Source of the DNA: JANLTP01 sp031363055
GTDB taxonomy: Bacteria > Pseudomonadota > Gammaproteobacteria > Burkholderiales > Burkholderiaceae_E
DNA length: 16,433 nucleotides
Reading direction: 5' to 3'
NCBI GenBank assembly: GCA_031363055.1
Contig: JANLTP010000102.1
Span: 1 to 16,433, forward strand
The notes beneath the pieces were generated by a model. That model saw only the letters and a program-made list of their open reading frames with translations, made no database searches and was not told the DNA's origin. Made by a program: the position numbers and the translations under genes. This document shows positions 1-7,555 of this stretch, one piece after another (positions within the stretch are counted from its first letter, which is position 1; each line of letters begins with the position of its first letter).

Positions 1-19
1 AGAGCATGGAAGTTTAGTT

Positions 20-220
20 ATGCCGAAAATGAAGACCAAGAAAGGCGCTGCCAAGCGCTTTCGGGTTCGCGCTGGCGGTACCGTCAAGCGTGGACAGGCG
101 TTCAAGCGCCACATCCTGACCAAGAAGACGACCAAGAACAAGCGCCAGTTGCGCGGTACCGTCACGGTTCATGCAACCAACATGGATTCAATCCGTGCCA
201 TGTTGCCGTATTCGGGTTAA
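20..220 (+). CDS. rpmI: 50S ribosomal protein L35
   Basis: Structural protein of the large ribosomal subunit. The 66-residue product starts MPKMKTKKGAAKRF, the L35 signature, and is rich in Lys and Arg throughout; E. coli L35 is of nearly the same length. The ATG is preceded by GGAAG at 8-12 with a 7-nt spacer. rplT follows after 10 nt, as in the conserved infC-rpmI-rplT operon. In enteric bacteria L20 represses this operon by binding the leader upstream of rpmI; that leader would lie outside the window, so this control cannot be judged here. infC is expected just upstream. Confidence 0.97.
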   Translation: MPKMKTKKGAAKRFRVRAGGTVKRGQAFKRHILTKKTTKNKRQLRGTVTVHATNMDSIRAMLPYSG

Positions 221-230
221 GGAGCGATAA

Positions 231-593
231 ATGCCTAGAGTAAAGCGCGGCGTCACCGCCCGAGCCCGTCACAAAAAAATCATTGCGCTGGCCAAGGGCT
301 ATCGCGGTCGTCGCGGTAATGTCTTCCGGGTTGCCAAGCAAGCCGTCATGCGCGCCGGCCAATATGCCTATCGCGATCGCCGTAACCGCAAGCGCGTATT
401 TCGCGCACTGTGGATTGCTCGTATCAACGCGGCGAGCCGGGAACACGGTTTGAGTTACAGCCGGTTTATCTGCGGACTGAACAAGGCTGCGATTGGTCTG
501 GATCGCAAGGTGCTGGCTGAACTGGCCGTCAATGACAAGCCTGCGTTCGCAGCGATCGTCGCCAAGGTCAAGACTTCGCTGGGCGTAGGCTGA
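231..593 (+). CDS. rplT: 50S ribosomal protein L20
   Basis: Primary 23S rRNA-binding protein needed for early assembly of the 50S subunit. The 120-residue product begins MPRVKRGVTARARHKK and carries the typical basic N-terminal tail (GYRGRRGNVFRVAKQ, AYRDRRNRKR) followed by the globular C-terminal half containing RINAASREHGLSYSRFI; length matches the family (about 118). The start has a near-ideal Shine-Dalgarno, AAGGAG at 219-224, 6 nt before the ATG. It is the second gene of the rpmI-rplT pair and is followed by a hairpin before pheS. In other Gammaproteobacteria L20 is the autogenous repressor of its operon. Confidence 0.97.
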   Translation: MPRVKRGVTARARHKKIIALAKGYRGRRGNVFRVAKQAVMRAGQYAYRDRRNRKRVFRALWIARINAASREHGLSYSRFICGLNKAAIGLDRKVLAELAVNDKPAFAAIVAKVKTSLGVG

Positions 594-634
594 TCGAGGC
601 CTCTCGCTTACGATTGATCGAGTATGGACGGCAG

Positions 635-676
635 CGGGGCTGAGCGCAAAAGCGAATTCAGCCCCGTTTCATTTTC
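635..676 (+). terminator. Stem-loop in the rplT-pheS gap (terminator or attenuator)
   Basis: A perfect 9-bp stem, CGGGGCTGA (635-643) with TCAGCCCCG (658-666), encloses a 14-nt loop that can itself form a 3-bp CGC/GCG stem. It is followed by a broken T-rich tract, TTTCATTTTC. This fits an intrinsic terminator or attenuator partly separating ribosomal-protein from pheST transcription. E. coli pheST has an attenuator at the same place, but no Phe-rich leader peptide is visible here ahead of the stem. The T tract is imperfect, so termination may be partial. Confidence 0.6.
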
Positions 677-726
677 GGGCGATGCGAGATCAACTGACTT
701 CTGGAAGATGAGTACTGACCGAGTCG

Positions 727-1746
727 ATGAATACTGAAACGGATCTTTTGGTCACCCAGGCACGCAAGCAATTGGCGGGCGTTAACGACATGGTCGCATT
801 GGCCGAGGTCAAGGCGCGGTTGCTGGGTAAGGAAGGCGCGCTGACGCTGGAAATGAAGAAGCTCGGCACCTTGAGCGGCGCCGAGCGTGCGTTGCGGGGC
901 AAGGGCTTGAACCTGACCAAGCAGGCGATCGAAGGGTTGTTGCAGTCACGCGAGGCCGAGCTCAAGCAAGCCGAACTCAACAACCGCTTGGCGCAGGAAG
1001 GCATTGACGTCACTCTGCCGGGTCGCGGCATGGCGCGAGGTGGCCTGCATCCGATCACGTTGACCATTGAACGCATCGAAGCGATCTTTCGCTCGATTGG
1101 ATTTGATATCGCCGATGGCCCGGAAATCGAGGAGGATTTCTTCAATTTCACAGCGCTGAACACGCCCGAGAATCATCCGGCGCGCTCGATGCACGATACC
1201 TTCTACGTCGAGGGCCAGGATGAGCACGGCCATGGGCTGCTGTTAAGAACGCATACCAGCCCGATGCAAATTCGTTATGCGCGAATGCATCAGCCGCCAA
1301 TCAAAGTCATTGCGCCCGGCAAGACGTATCGGGTCGACTCCGATGCCACCCATTCGCCGATGTTCCACCAGGTTGAGGGCATGTGGATTGATGAGAACAT
1401 CAGTTTTGCCGACCTGAAAAACGTCTATACCGAGTTCTTGCGTCGGTTCTTCGAGTCGGACCAACTGCAGGTTCGATTCAGGCCCTCGTACTTTCCGTTT
1501 ACCGAGCCGTCGGCCGAAATCGATCTGTGCTTTGCCGATGGCCCGCTGGCCGGGCGTTGGCTTGAATTGTCCGGTTCTGGCCAGGTGCATCCGGATGTCG
1601 TTCGAAACATCGGTCTCGATCCCGAGCGCTATATGGGCTTTGCCTTTGGCACCGGTATCGAACGACTTGCCATGCTGCGTTACGGGGTCGGCGATCTGAG
1701 GATGTTTTATGAGAACGATCTGCGCTTTTTGCAGCAATTCGCATGA
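727..1746 (+). CDS. pheS: Phenylalanyl-tRNA synthetase alpha subunit
   Basis: Catalytic subunit of the cytoplasmic alpha2beta2 class II enzyme that charges tRNA-Phe with phenylalanine using ATP. The 339-residue product has an N-terminal tRNA-binding coiled-coil region (about residues 1-90, with the LLGKEGALTLEMKKL segment), then the class II catalytic core: GGLHPIT and the motif 1 region near 95-125, motif 2 with FHQVEG at 213-218, and motif 3 GFAFGTGIERLAMLRYGV at 304-321. Length is close to E. coli PheS (327). The frame is closed by TGA at 709-711, so ATG 727 is the first usable ATG; its Shine-Dalgarno is weak (GAG only 3 nt before the ATG). The stop overlaps the pheT start as ATGA, indicating translational coupling of the two subunits. 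Confidence 0.97.
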   Translation: MNTETDLLVTQARKQLAGVNDMVALAEVKARLLGKEGALTLEMKKLGTLSGAERALRGKGLNLTKQAIEGLLQSREAELKQAELNNRLAQEGIDVTLPGRGMARGGLHPITLTIERIEAIFRSIGFDIADGPEIEEDFFNFTALNTPENHPARSMHDTFYVEGQDEHGHGLLLRTHTSPMQIRYARMHQPPIKVIAPGKTYRVDSDATHSPMFHQVEGMWIDENISFADLKNVYTEFLRRFFESDQLQVRFRPSYFPFTEPSAEIDLCFADGPLAGRWLELSGSGQVHPDVVRNIGLDPERYMGFAFGTGIERLAMLRYGVGDLRMFYENDLRFLQQFA

Positions 1747-4148
1747 AGTTCTCCGAAAGTTGGCTGCGCGCCTATGCGAATCCCGCCCTGAGCACCGACC
1801 AGGTGGGCAGTGCGCTGACCATGGCAGGATTCGAAGTCGAGAGTTTGCGGTCGGTCGCGCCGGCGTTCAGCCTGGTCGTGGTCGCCGAGGTATTGGAAGT
1901 CACTCGCCATCCGAATGCCGACAAGCTGAGCGTCTGTCGGGTCAACAGCGGTGATGGTGAATGCATGATCGTTTGCGGCGCGCCGAACGTCGTGGCCGGC
2001 ATCCGGGTACCCTGTGCCTTGCCCGGTGCCGTCATGCCCGATGGCATGCAGATCAAACTGGCCAAAATGCGCGGGGTCGAAAGCCAAGGTATGCTGTGTT
2101 CGGCCAATGAACTGGGGCTCGCGCAAGATCATTCAGGCCTTTTGGTCTTGCCCACTGACGCGCCGATCGGTCGCGACCTGCGTGATTATCTGTCGCTCGA
2201 CGACCAGGTTTTTGAGCTCAAACTGACGCCGAATCGCCCCGACTGCCTGGGTGTTTACGGTATCGCGAGAGAACTCTCCGCTATCACTGGCGCAGAGCTT
2301 AAGGCGCTTGAGTTTCCCAAGGTCAAGGTCAGTCTGACGGATCGACTGGCCGTGAAGATCAGCGCGCCCGATCTGTGTGGCCGGTTTGCCGGCCGGATCA
2401 TTCGCGGTGTCAATCCGAAGGCGCAGACGCCGGGTTGGATGCGCACGCGCCTCGAGCATGCCGGTCAGCGCTCAATTTCAGCGCTGGTTGATATCTCCAA
2501 CTACGTCATGCTTGAGTTGGCTCGGCCAACCCATGTTTTTGATCTCGACAAGATCAATGGCGGGCTCGAAGTACGCTGGGGTCGAACCGGCGAAAGCTTG
2601 AAGCTGCTCAATGGCAACACCATCGATCTCGATGCCGACGTCGGTGTCATTGCTGATGAGCAAGCGGTCGAAAGTCTGGCCGGCATCATGGGCGGCGACG
2701 CGACCGCAGTGTCCGACGCAACCACCAATATTTATGTCGAGGCGGCATTCTGGTGGCCCAAGTCAGTCGCCGGTCGCTCAAGGCGCTTTAATTTTGCGAC
2801 TGACGCCGGCCATCGCTTCGAGCGCGGTGTCGATGCGCAAAGTACGGCGGATCACCTGGAGTACCTGTCGCAACTGATCCTCGACATCTGTGGCGGTCAG
2901 GCTGGCCCGCTCGATGATCAGATTCTGCAACTGCCGGTGCACTCGCCGGTGACGATGCGCTGCGAACGGGCGAGGGTGGTCATCGGCGCCGACATTGTCG
3001 ACGCCCAAATGGCCGATTGTTTTCGCCGGCTCGGATTCAGCTTCGAGCAATTCCCGGATCGATTCGTCGTGCAGCCACCGAGCTTTCGATTCGATCTCGA
3101 GATCGAGGAAGATCTCATCGAGGAGGTGGCGCGACTCTGGGGCTTTGAGCGTCTGCCAGTGCGCCCACCGAAAGCGGCTATCCACCTGATGCCCAGCCCG
3201 GAGGCTCATCGCAGCTTCATGACCATCAAACGGCAAGTAGCAGCCCGTGATTACCAGGAAGTCATCAATTACAGCTTTGTCGATGCGCCGCTCGATCTGA
3301 ATCTGAGCGGACAGACGCCCATCAGGTTGCTGAACCCGATCGCAGCACCGATGAGCGTGATGCGCACGACGCTTCTGACCTCGTTACTGCAAACGCTGTC
3401 GCATAACCTGAATCACAAGGCGAATCGAGTACGAATATTCGAGCTCGGTCGCGTCTATTGGCACGATGCATCGATCCGTTCTGGCCCGTTGAGCGTTCAG
3501 GGTGTTTGCCAGCCCTGGCGATTGGCGCTGCTGGCTTACGGCCCTGTGGCCGCGGAGCAATGGGGCCTGGCCGAGCGTGCGGTGGATTTTTTCGATCTCA
3601 AGGGTGATATCGAGACTCTCCTGAAGGGCCTCGATGTCCGGTTTGAGCGGATGGGACCGGCCAAACACCCCGCAATGCACCCGGGTCGCTGCGCCGCCAT
3701 CGTGCTGGCCGGGCAAAAAATTGGCGTTATCGGAGCTCTGCATCCGGCCATTCAGCAACAGCTTGATCTGCCGCTGGCGCCGGTGCTGGCGGAATTGGAT
3801 TCGACTGCTTTGACTCATCCCGCGATCCCGGTGTTTCGCGAATTTTCGCGTTTTCCAGCGGTGATTCGCGATCTTGCCTTTGTCGTGGACGACGCCGTCA
3901 GCGTCGCTCAAGTGTTCGCGGAAATCGACGCTGTGATCGCTGCAACACCTGTTGCGCGGCTGGTAAGGAATGTTAAGCTTTTCGACGAATATCGCGGTAA
4001 GGGATTGGAATATAAGGAAAAAAGTCTTGCGTTCAGGTTTTGGATGCAAGATACTGAGCGCACTTTGAGCGATGCCGAAGTAGCGCAGGTGCTAGCCGAA
4101 ATCAGTACCGGGGTGACCAAAAAGTTGGGCGCCCGCCTGCGGACCTGA
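1743..4148 (+). CDS. pheT: Phenylalanyl-tRNA synthetase beta subunit
   Basis: Large subunit of the alpha2beta2 enzyme; it binds tRNA and edits Tyr-tRNA-Phe. The 801-residue product (E. coli 795) shows the full domain order: an OB-fold tRNA-binding domain at about 40-150 (HPNADKLSVCRV, MRGVESQGMLCSANELG), the B3/B4 editing region at about 210-370 (SALVDISNYVMLELARPTHVFD, then RFERGVD), the B5 domain at about 400-475, a catalytic-like core including EIEEDLIEEVARLWGFERLP, and the C-terminal FDX-ACB anticodon-binding domain (from EFSRFPAVIRDLAFVV to the end). Start ATG 1743 overlaps the pheS stop by 4 nt and has no strong Shine-Dalgarno, so it is probably translated by coupling. ihfA follows after 29 nt. 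Confidence 0.97.
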   Translation: MKFSESWLRAYANPALSTDQVGSALTMAGFEVESLRSVAPAFSLVVVAEVLEVTRHPNADKLSVCRVNSGDGECMIVCGAPNVVAGIRVPCALPGAVMPDGMQIKLAKMRGVESQGMLCSANELGLAQDHSGLLVLPTDAPIGRDLRDYLSLDDQVFELKLTPNRPDCLGVYGIARELSAITGAELKALEFPKVKVSLTDRLAVKISAPDLCGRFAGRIIRGVNPKAQTPGWMRTRLEHAGQRSISALVDISNYVMLELARPTHVFDLDKINGGLEVRWGRTGESLKLLNGNTIDLDADVGVIADEQAVESLAGIMGGDATAVSDATTNIYVEAAFWWPKSVAGRSRRFNFATDAGHRFERGVDAQSTADHLEYLSQLILDICGGQAGPLDDQILQLPVHSPVTMRCERARVVIGADIVDAQMADCFRRLGFSFEQFPDRFVVQPPSFRFDLEIEEDLIEEVARLWGFERLPVRPPKAAIHLMPSPEAHRSFMTIKRQVAARDYQEVINYSFVDAPLDLNLSGQTPIRLLNPIAAPMSVMRTTLLTSLLQTLSHNLNHKANRVRIFELGRVYWHDASIRSGPLSVQGVCQPWRLALLAYGPVAAEQWGLAERAVDFFDLKGDIETLLKGLDVRFERMGPAKHPAMHPGRCAAIVLAGQKIGVIGALHPAIQQQLDLPLAPVLAELDSTALTHPAIPVFREFSRFPAVIRDLAFVVDDAVSVAQVFAEIDAVIAATPVARLVRNVKLFDEYRGKGLEYKEKSLAFRFWMQDTERTLSDAEVAQVLAEISTGVTKKLGARLRT

Positions 4149-4177
4149 GGTGACGCCTGCGATTTAATGACTCAACA

Positions 4178-4579
4178 ATGATGATTCGTGAGACCAGTCT
4201 GGGGATTCAATCGGAACAAGATGAAGCAATGACGACGGCCGAAGCAGCCCTTGGAATTGAATCCGATGGCGACTTGGCCTTTACCCTCACCAAGGCCGAA
4301 TTGGCCGAAATGTTGTTCGATCAGGTTGGGTTGAACAAGCGCGAATCAAAAGACATGGTCGAAACGTTTTTCGACGAAATCCGCGGAGCACTTGAGCGTG
4401 GCGAAAGCGTGAAGTTGTCCGGTTTTGGAAATTTTCAGTTGCGCGACAAACCGCAGCGTCCGGGCAGAAACCCGAAGACCGGCGAGGAAATCCCGATCTC
4501 GGCGCGCCGGGTCGTCACCTTCCATGCGAGCCAGAAACTCAAGGCCTTGATCGAAGGCGATCAAGCGGATGAAGACTGA
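4178..4579 (+). CDS. ihfA: Integration host factor subunit alpha
   Basis: DNA-bending nucleoid protein working as a heterodimer with IhfB in recombination, replication and transcription. The family core starts at LTKAELAEMLFDQVGLNKRE and runs through KLSGFGNFQLRDK to the DNA-intercalating arm RPGRNPKTGEEIPISARR, all well conserved. The first ATG gives 133 residues, about 34 more than E. coli IhfA (99), with an acidic N-terminal stretch. ATG 4229 gives 116 residues, and TTG 4274 gives MAFTLTKAEL, 101 residues, closest to the canonical start. None of the three has a clear Shine-Dalgarno, so the start is unresolved. It lies 29 nt after pheT and 5 nt before the MerR gene, the usual order in Pseudomonas and Xanthomonas. 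Confidence 0.93.
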   Translation: MMIRETSLGIQSEQDEAMTTAEAALGIESDGDLAFTLTKAELAEMLFDQVGLNKRESKDMVETFFDEIRGALERGESVKLSGFGNFQLRDKPQRPGRNPKTGEEIPISARRVVTFHASQKLKALIEGDQADED

Positions 4580-4584
4580 CCACG

Positions 4585-4995
4585 ATGACTCTAGCCTCCC
4601 CTAAGGGCGAACCGAAAACCGTTCTGCCGCCGATTCCCGCCAAGCGATATTTCACGATTGGCGAAGTCAGCGATCTGTGTGGCGTCAAACCGCACGTGCT
4701 GCGCTACTGGGAGCAGGAGTTCACGCAACTGCGACCCATGAAGCGGCGCGGCAACCGACGCTACTACCAGCATCATGAAGTGTTGTTGGTCAGGCGCATT
4801 CGCGAATTGTTGTACGAGCAAGGCTTCACCATTTCAGGCGCCCGCAATCGCCTCGGCGAAGTCTCGCACAATGGCAAGATCAAGGATCCGGAAGCACAGT
4901 CGGCGATCGAGGAGATTCGTGAATTGTCCTCGGCTGATGTTTCGTCGATTCGCGATGATTTGCTGAAGTCGCTCGAATTGCTGCGGCCCGCCTGA
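4585..4995 (+). CDS. MerR-family transcriptional regulator
   Basis: Small DNA-binding regulator of 136 residues. The N-terminal winged helix-turn-helix is plain: YFTIGEVSDLCGVKPHVLRYWE at about 22-43, followed by wing residues RRGNRRYYQHHEV and the second helix pair LLVRRIRELLYEQGFTISGARNRL, the MerR arrangement. The C-terminal part (about 95-136) is short, acidic and probably helical for dimerisation; it has no Cys or other metal-binding cluster, so a metal-sensing role is not supported. It starts 5 nt after the ihfA stop and is almost certainly cotranscribed with it. A MerR-like gene at this spot between ihfA and tRNA-Pro is a known feature of Pseudomonas and Xanthomonas genomes; its targets are not known. 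Confidence 0.92.
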   Translation: MTLASPKGEPKTVLPPIPAKRYFTIGEVSDLCGVKPHVLRYWEQEFTQLRPMKRRGNRRYYQHHEVLLVRRIRELLYEQGFTISGARNRLGEVSHNGKIKDPEAQSAIEEIRELSSADVSSIRDDLLKSLELLRPA

Positions 4996-5034
4996 GCGTA
5001 AGTTCTCGCCGCACTCAGAAAACCGGGTGCGCGC

Positions 5035-5043
5035 TGGTACAAT
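5035..5043 (+). promoter_or_regulatory. Extended -10 promoter element of tRNA-Pro
   Basis: TGGTACAAT combines the TGn extension (5035-5037) with a five-of-six match to the TATAAT -10 box (5038-5043). It lies 9 nt before the first tRNA base, so transcription would start about 2-5 nt upstream of the mature 5' end. No good -35 hexamer is seen 16-18 bp upstream, in keeping with an extended -10 promoter. Confidence 0.6.
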
Positions 5044-5051
5044 CGAAAACA

Positions 5052-5129
<78 letters not shown>

Positions 5130-5254
5130 ATTCTTGTTGCTGTCTCTCGTTAATTTCCAAATGCCCCGGAATTTAACGAATGCTTTCCTTGTATCCTTGC
5201 AACCTGTAAGGTTTGTGCCGATTTCGCGTCCAAATTGAGTCGCTGACGGCCTGA

Positions 5255-5279
5255 CAAAAGCGCTTGACCCGCGCTTTTG
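5255..5279 (+). promoter_or_regulatory. Perfect 9-bp inverted repeat upstream of the VTT-reductase gene
   Basis: CAAAAGCGC (5255-5263) and GCGCTTTTG (5271-5279) form a perfect 9-bp stem around the 7-nt loop TTGACCC. It lies 11 nt upstream of the Shine-Dalgarno of the VTT-reductase gene. The A4/T4 outer pairs could let it act as a weak terminator for the tRNA transcript in either direction, or it may be an operator or leader hairpin. The rest of the 5130-5302 gap shows nothing else recognisable. Confidence 0.5.
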
Positions 5280-5289
5280 CTCCGCATCC

Positions 5290-5296
5290 AAGGAAG
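5290..5296 (+). promoter_or_regulatory. Shine-Dalgarno that sets a TTG start at 5303
   Basis: AAGGAAG lies 6 nt before TTG 5303. This makes TTG 5303 a much better start than the in-frame TTG 5264, which would sit in the loop of the 5255-5279 hairpin and lacks such a site. Confidence 0.75.
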
Positions 5297-5302
5297 ACCG
5301 CA

Positions 5303-7471
5303 TTGAACCCAAAAAAGATCGGTTTGCTCGCTCTGGTTGTTTTGTTGATTGGTGCGTTTTTCTTCTTTGATCTCGGTCGCTTTTTCACGCTGGAGTCCAT
5401 CAAGGCACGCCAGAGTGAGGTTCAGACGCTGTTCGCTGCGCGCCCACTTTATGTGGCGGCCGTTTTCTTCGGTGTCTACGTGCTCATGGCGGCGCTGGCC
5501 TTGCCCGGCGCAGCCTTGCTGACCTTGCTGGCCGGTGCAATCTTCGGTCTGCTCTGGGGCACCGTGATCGTTTCGTTTGCCTCCAGCATCGGCGCCACCT
5601 TGGCGTTTCTGGGTTCGCGGTTTCTCGCGGGCAATTACGTCCAATCCAAATTCGGCGATCGACTCGCAGCCATCAATCGCGGCATCGACAAGGACGGTGC
5701 GTTTTATTTATTCACCTTGCGCCTGGTCCCGGTCTTTCCGTTTTTCGCCGTCAACCTGTTGATGGGTCTGACGCGGCTCAAGACCAAGACCTTTTATTGG
5801 GCCAGCCAGATCGGCATGCTGGCGGGAACGCTGGTGTATGTGAATGTCGGCACCCAACTGGGCCAATTGACTTCACTCAAGGGTATCTTGAGTCCTACCT
5901 TGCTGGCGTCGTTTGTGCTGCTCGCGTTATTGCCGCTGATCGCGAAGAAAATCATCGATCTGTTGCAGGCGCGCAAGGTCTATGCGCGCTGGACGCGACC
6001 GGCACACTACGAACAAAACATGGTGGTCATTGGTGCCGGCAGCGGTGGCCTGGTCAGTGCGCTGATCGCCGCCGCCGTCAAGGCCAAGGTCACCTTGATA
6101 GAGCGCGACAAGATGGGCGGCGATTGCCTGAACACCGGTTGCGTGCCGTCGAAGGCGTTGATCAAGACCGCCAAGCTATTGCATCAGGCGGCGCATAGCC
6201 AGGCCTACGGTATCCAATCGATGAAGGTCGAGTTCAATTTTGCCGATGCCATGGAGCGGGTTCAACGCGTTGTCAAGGCGATCGAGCCGCACGATTCACC
6301 GGAGCGTTTCACCGGTCTGGGGGTCGAGTGTGTGGCCGGCAATGCGCGTATCAAATCGCCCTGGGAAGTTGAAGTCAGCTTGACGGATCATGCCGGCAAA
6401 ATCATCGGCACACGCACGATCACCACGCGTAATATCGTGATCGCCACCGGTGCACGACCGCTGATGCCACCGATCCCCGGTCTTCAGGAGGTGGCGCCGC
6501 TGACTTCCGATACGCTCTGGGAATTGCGTGAATTGCCGAATCGTCTGCTGGTGTTGGGCGGTGGTCCGATCGGCGCCGAGTTGACACAAGCCTTCGCCCG
6601 GTTTGGCTCGAAGGTCACCCAGGTTGAAATGGCGCCGCGCATCATGGTTCGCGAAGACCCGGAAGTCTCGGATGCGGTCATGCAGGCTTTCAAGCGTGAC
6701 GGCATTGATGTGCGCGTCAACCACAAGGCACTGCGCTTTGAGGTCAGTAACGGTCAGAAGGTGTTGATCGCCGAGGCGGCCGGTGCTGAAGTGCGCATTG
6801 AATTTGACGTCATGATTTGTGCGCTCGGCCGGGCGGCCAATGTGTCCGGATTCGGCCTTGAAGAATTGCAGATTCCACTGACCAAGACCAAGACGATCGA
6901 GGTCAACGACTTCCTGCAAACCAATTATCCGAATATTTACGCAGTGGGCGATGTCGCAGGGCCCTACCAGTTCACTCATACCGCCGCCCATATGGCTTGG
7001 TCGGCGGCCGTGAACGCGTTGTTTGGTCGCTTCAAGAAGTTCCGGATCGATTACTCAGTGGTGCCCTGGTGTACCTTCACCGATCCCGAGGTGGCTCGGG
7101 TTGGGTTGAGCGAAACCGAAGCCAAACAGAAGGGCATCGCTTATGAGGTGACCCGGTTCGAGATCGACGAGCTCGATAGGGCCATCGCCGACGAGGCGGC
7201 CTATGGCTTCATCAAGGTGTTGACGCCTCCGGGCAAGGACAAGATTCTTGGTGTCACGATTGTCGGCGAACATGCGGGCGATCTCATCGTCGAGTATGTT
7301 GCTGCCATGAAGCATGGCTTCGGCTTGAACAAGATACTCGGTACCATTCATATCTATCCGACGCTCGCCGAGTCGAATAAGTATGCGGCCAGCGAATGGA
7401 AAAAGGCCCATGCACCGGCGAAACTGCTCGAATGGGTTCGACGTTTTCACGCCTGGGAATTGGGCAGCTAG
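5303..7471 (+). CDS. VTT (TVP38/TMEM64) membrane domain fused to FAD-dependent disulfide reductase
   Basis: A 722-residue fusion. Residues 1 to about 220 form a VTT/DedA-type membrane domain: a first hydrophobic helix at about 8-24, the GAIFGLLWGT re-entrant motif and LRLVPVFPFFAVNLLMG, and a last helix ending near the RKVYARW linker. Residues 240-722 are a class I pyridine nucleotide-disulfide reductase: FAD-binding GAGSGG near 244, redox pair C275/C280 in GGDCLNTGCVPSKAL, NAD(P)-binding GGGPIGAE, second FAD motif YAVGDVAG, and a dimerisation domain. At the active-site base position it reads HIYPTLAE, so Tyr685 replaces the His of lipoamide dehydrogenase, while Glu690 is kept. There is no HMA domain and no C-terminal Cys pair, so it is not a typical mercuric reductase. 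Start TTG 5303 is chosen for its Shine-Dalgarno. It probably leads the operon with the DUF547 and glycosyltransferase genes; its substrate is unknown. Confidence 0.9.
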   Translation: MNPKKIGLLALVVLLIGAFFFFDLGRFFTLESIKARQSEVQTLFAARPLYVAAVFFGVYVLMAALALPGAALLTLLAGAIFGLLWGTVIVSFASSIGATLAFLGSRFLAGNYVQSKFGDRLAAINRGIDKDGAFYLFTLRLVPVFPFFAVNLLMGLTRLKTKTFYWASQIGMLAGTLVYVNVGTQLGQLTSLKGILSPTLLASFVLLALLPLIAKKIIDLLQARKVYARWTRPAHYEQNMVVIGAGSGGLVSALIAAAVKAKVTLIERDKMGGDCLNTGCVPSKALIKTAKLLHQAAHSQAYGIQSMKVEFNFADAMERVQRVVKAIEPHDSPERFTGLGVECVAGNARIKSPWEVEVSLTDHAGKIIGTRTITTRNIVIATGARPLMPPIPGLQEVAPLTSDTLWELRELPNRLLVLGGGPIGAELTQAFARFGSKVTQVEMAPRIMVREDPEVSDAVMQAFKRDGIDVRVNHKALRFEVSNGQKVLIAEAAGAEVRIEFDVMICALGRAANVSGFGLEELQIPLTKTKTIEVNDFLQTNYPNIYAVGDVAGPYQFTHTAAHMAWSAAVNALFGRFKKFRIDYSVVPWCTFTDPEVARVGLSETEAKQKGIAYEVTRFEIDELDRAIADEAAYGFIKVLTPPGKDKILGVTIVGEHAGDLIVEYVAAMKHGFGLNKILGTIHIYPTLAESNKYAASEWKKAHAPAKLLEWVRRFHAWELGS

Positions 7472-7555
7472 CATGAAACAGACCACCAAGCGTGGGATGA
7501 ATTCGGTAAATTCGGATTCGATAACCCAGTATTCAGAAACGATGGAGTCACTATC

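Noticed and set aside
3..17. Possible last codons of infC (reads SMEV then stop)
   Set aside because: infC is expected just upstream, but five codons are too few to identify it.
624..737. 37-codon frame before pheS as a possible Phe leader peptide
   Set aside because: Only three scattered Phe codons, no good Shine-Dalgarno, and the hairpin lies inside the frame rather than after a Phe run.
5264..5302. Longer TTG start for the VTT-reductase gene
   Set aside because: It would begin in the loop of a perfect hairpin and has no Shine-Dalgarno, whereas TTG 5303 has AAGGAAG at the right distance.
5303..7471. Naming the fusion protein mercuric reductase (merA)
   Set aside because: No HMA domain, no C-terminal Cys pair and no mer genes nearby; only the general reductase fold is shared.
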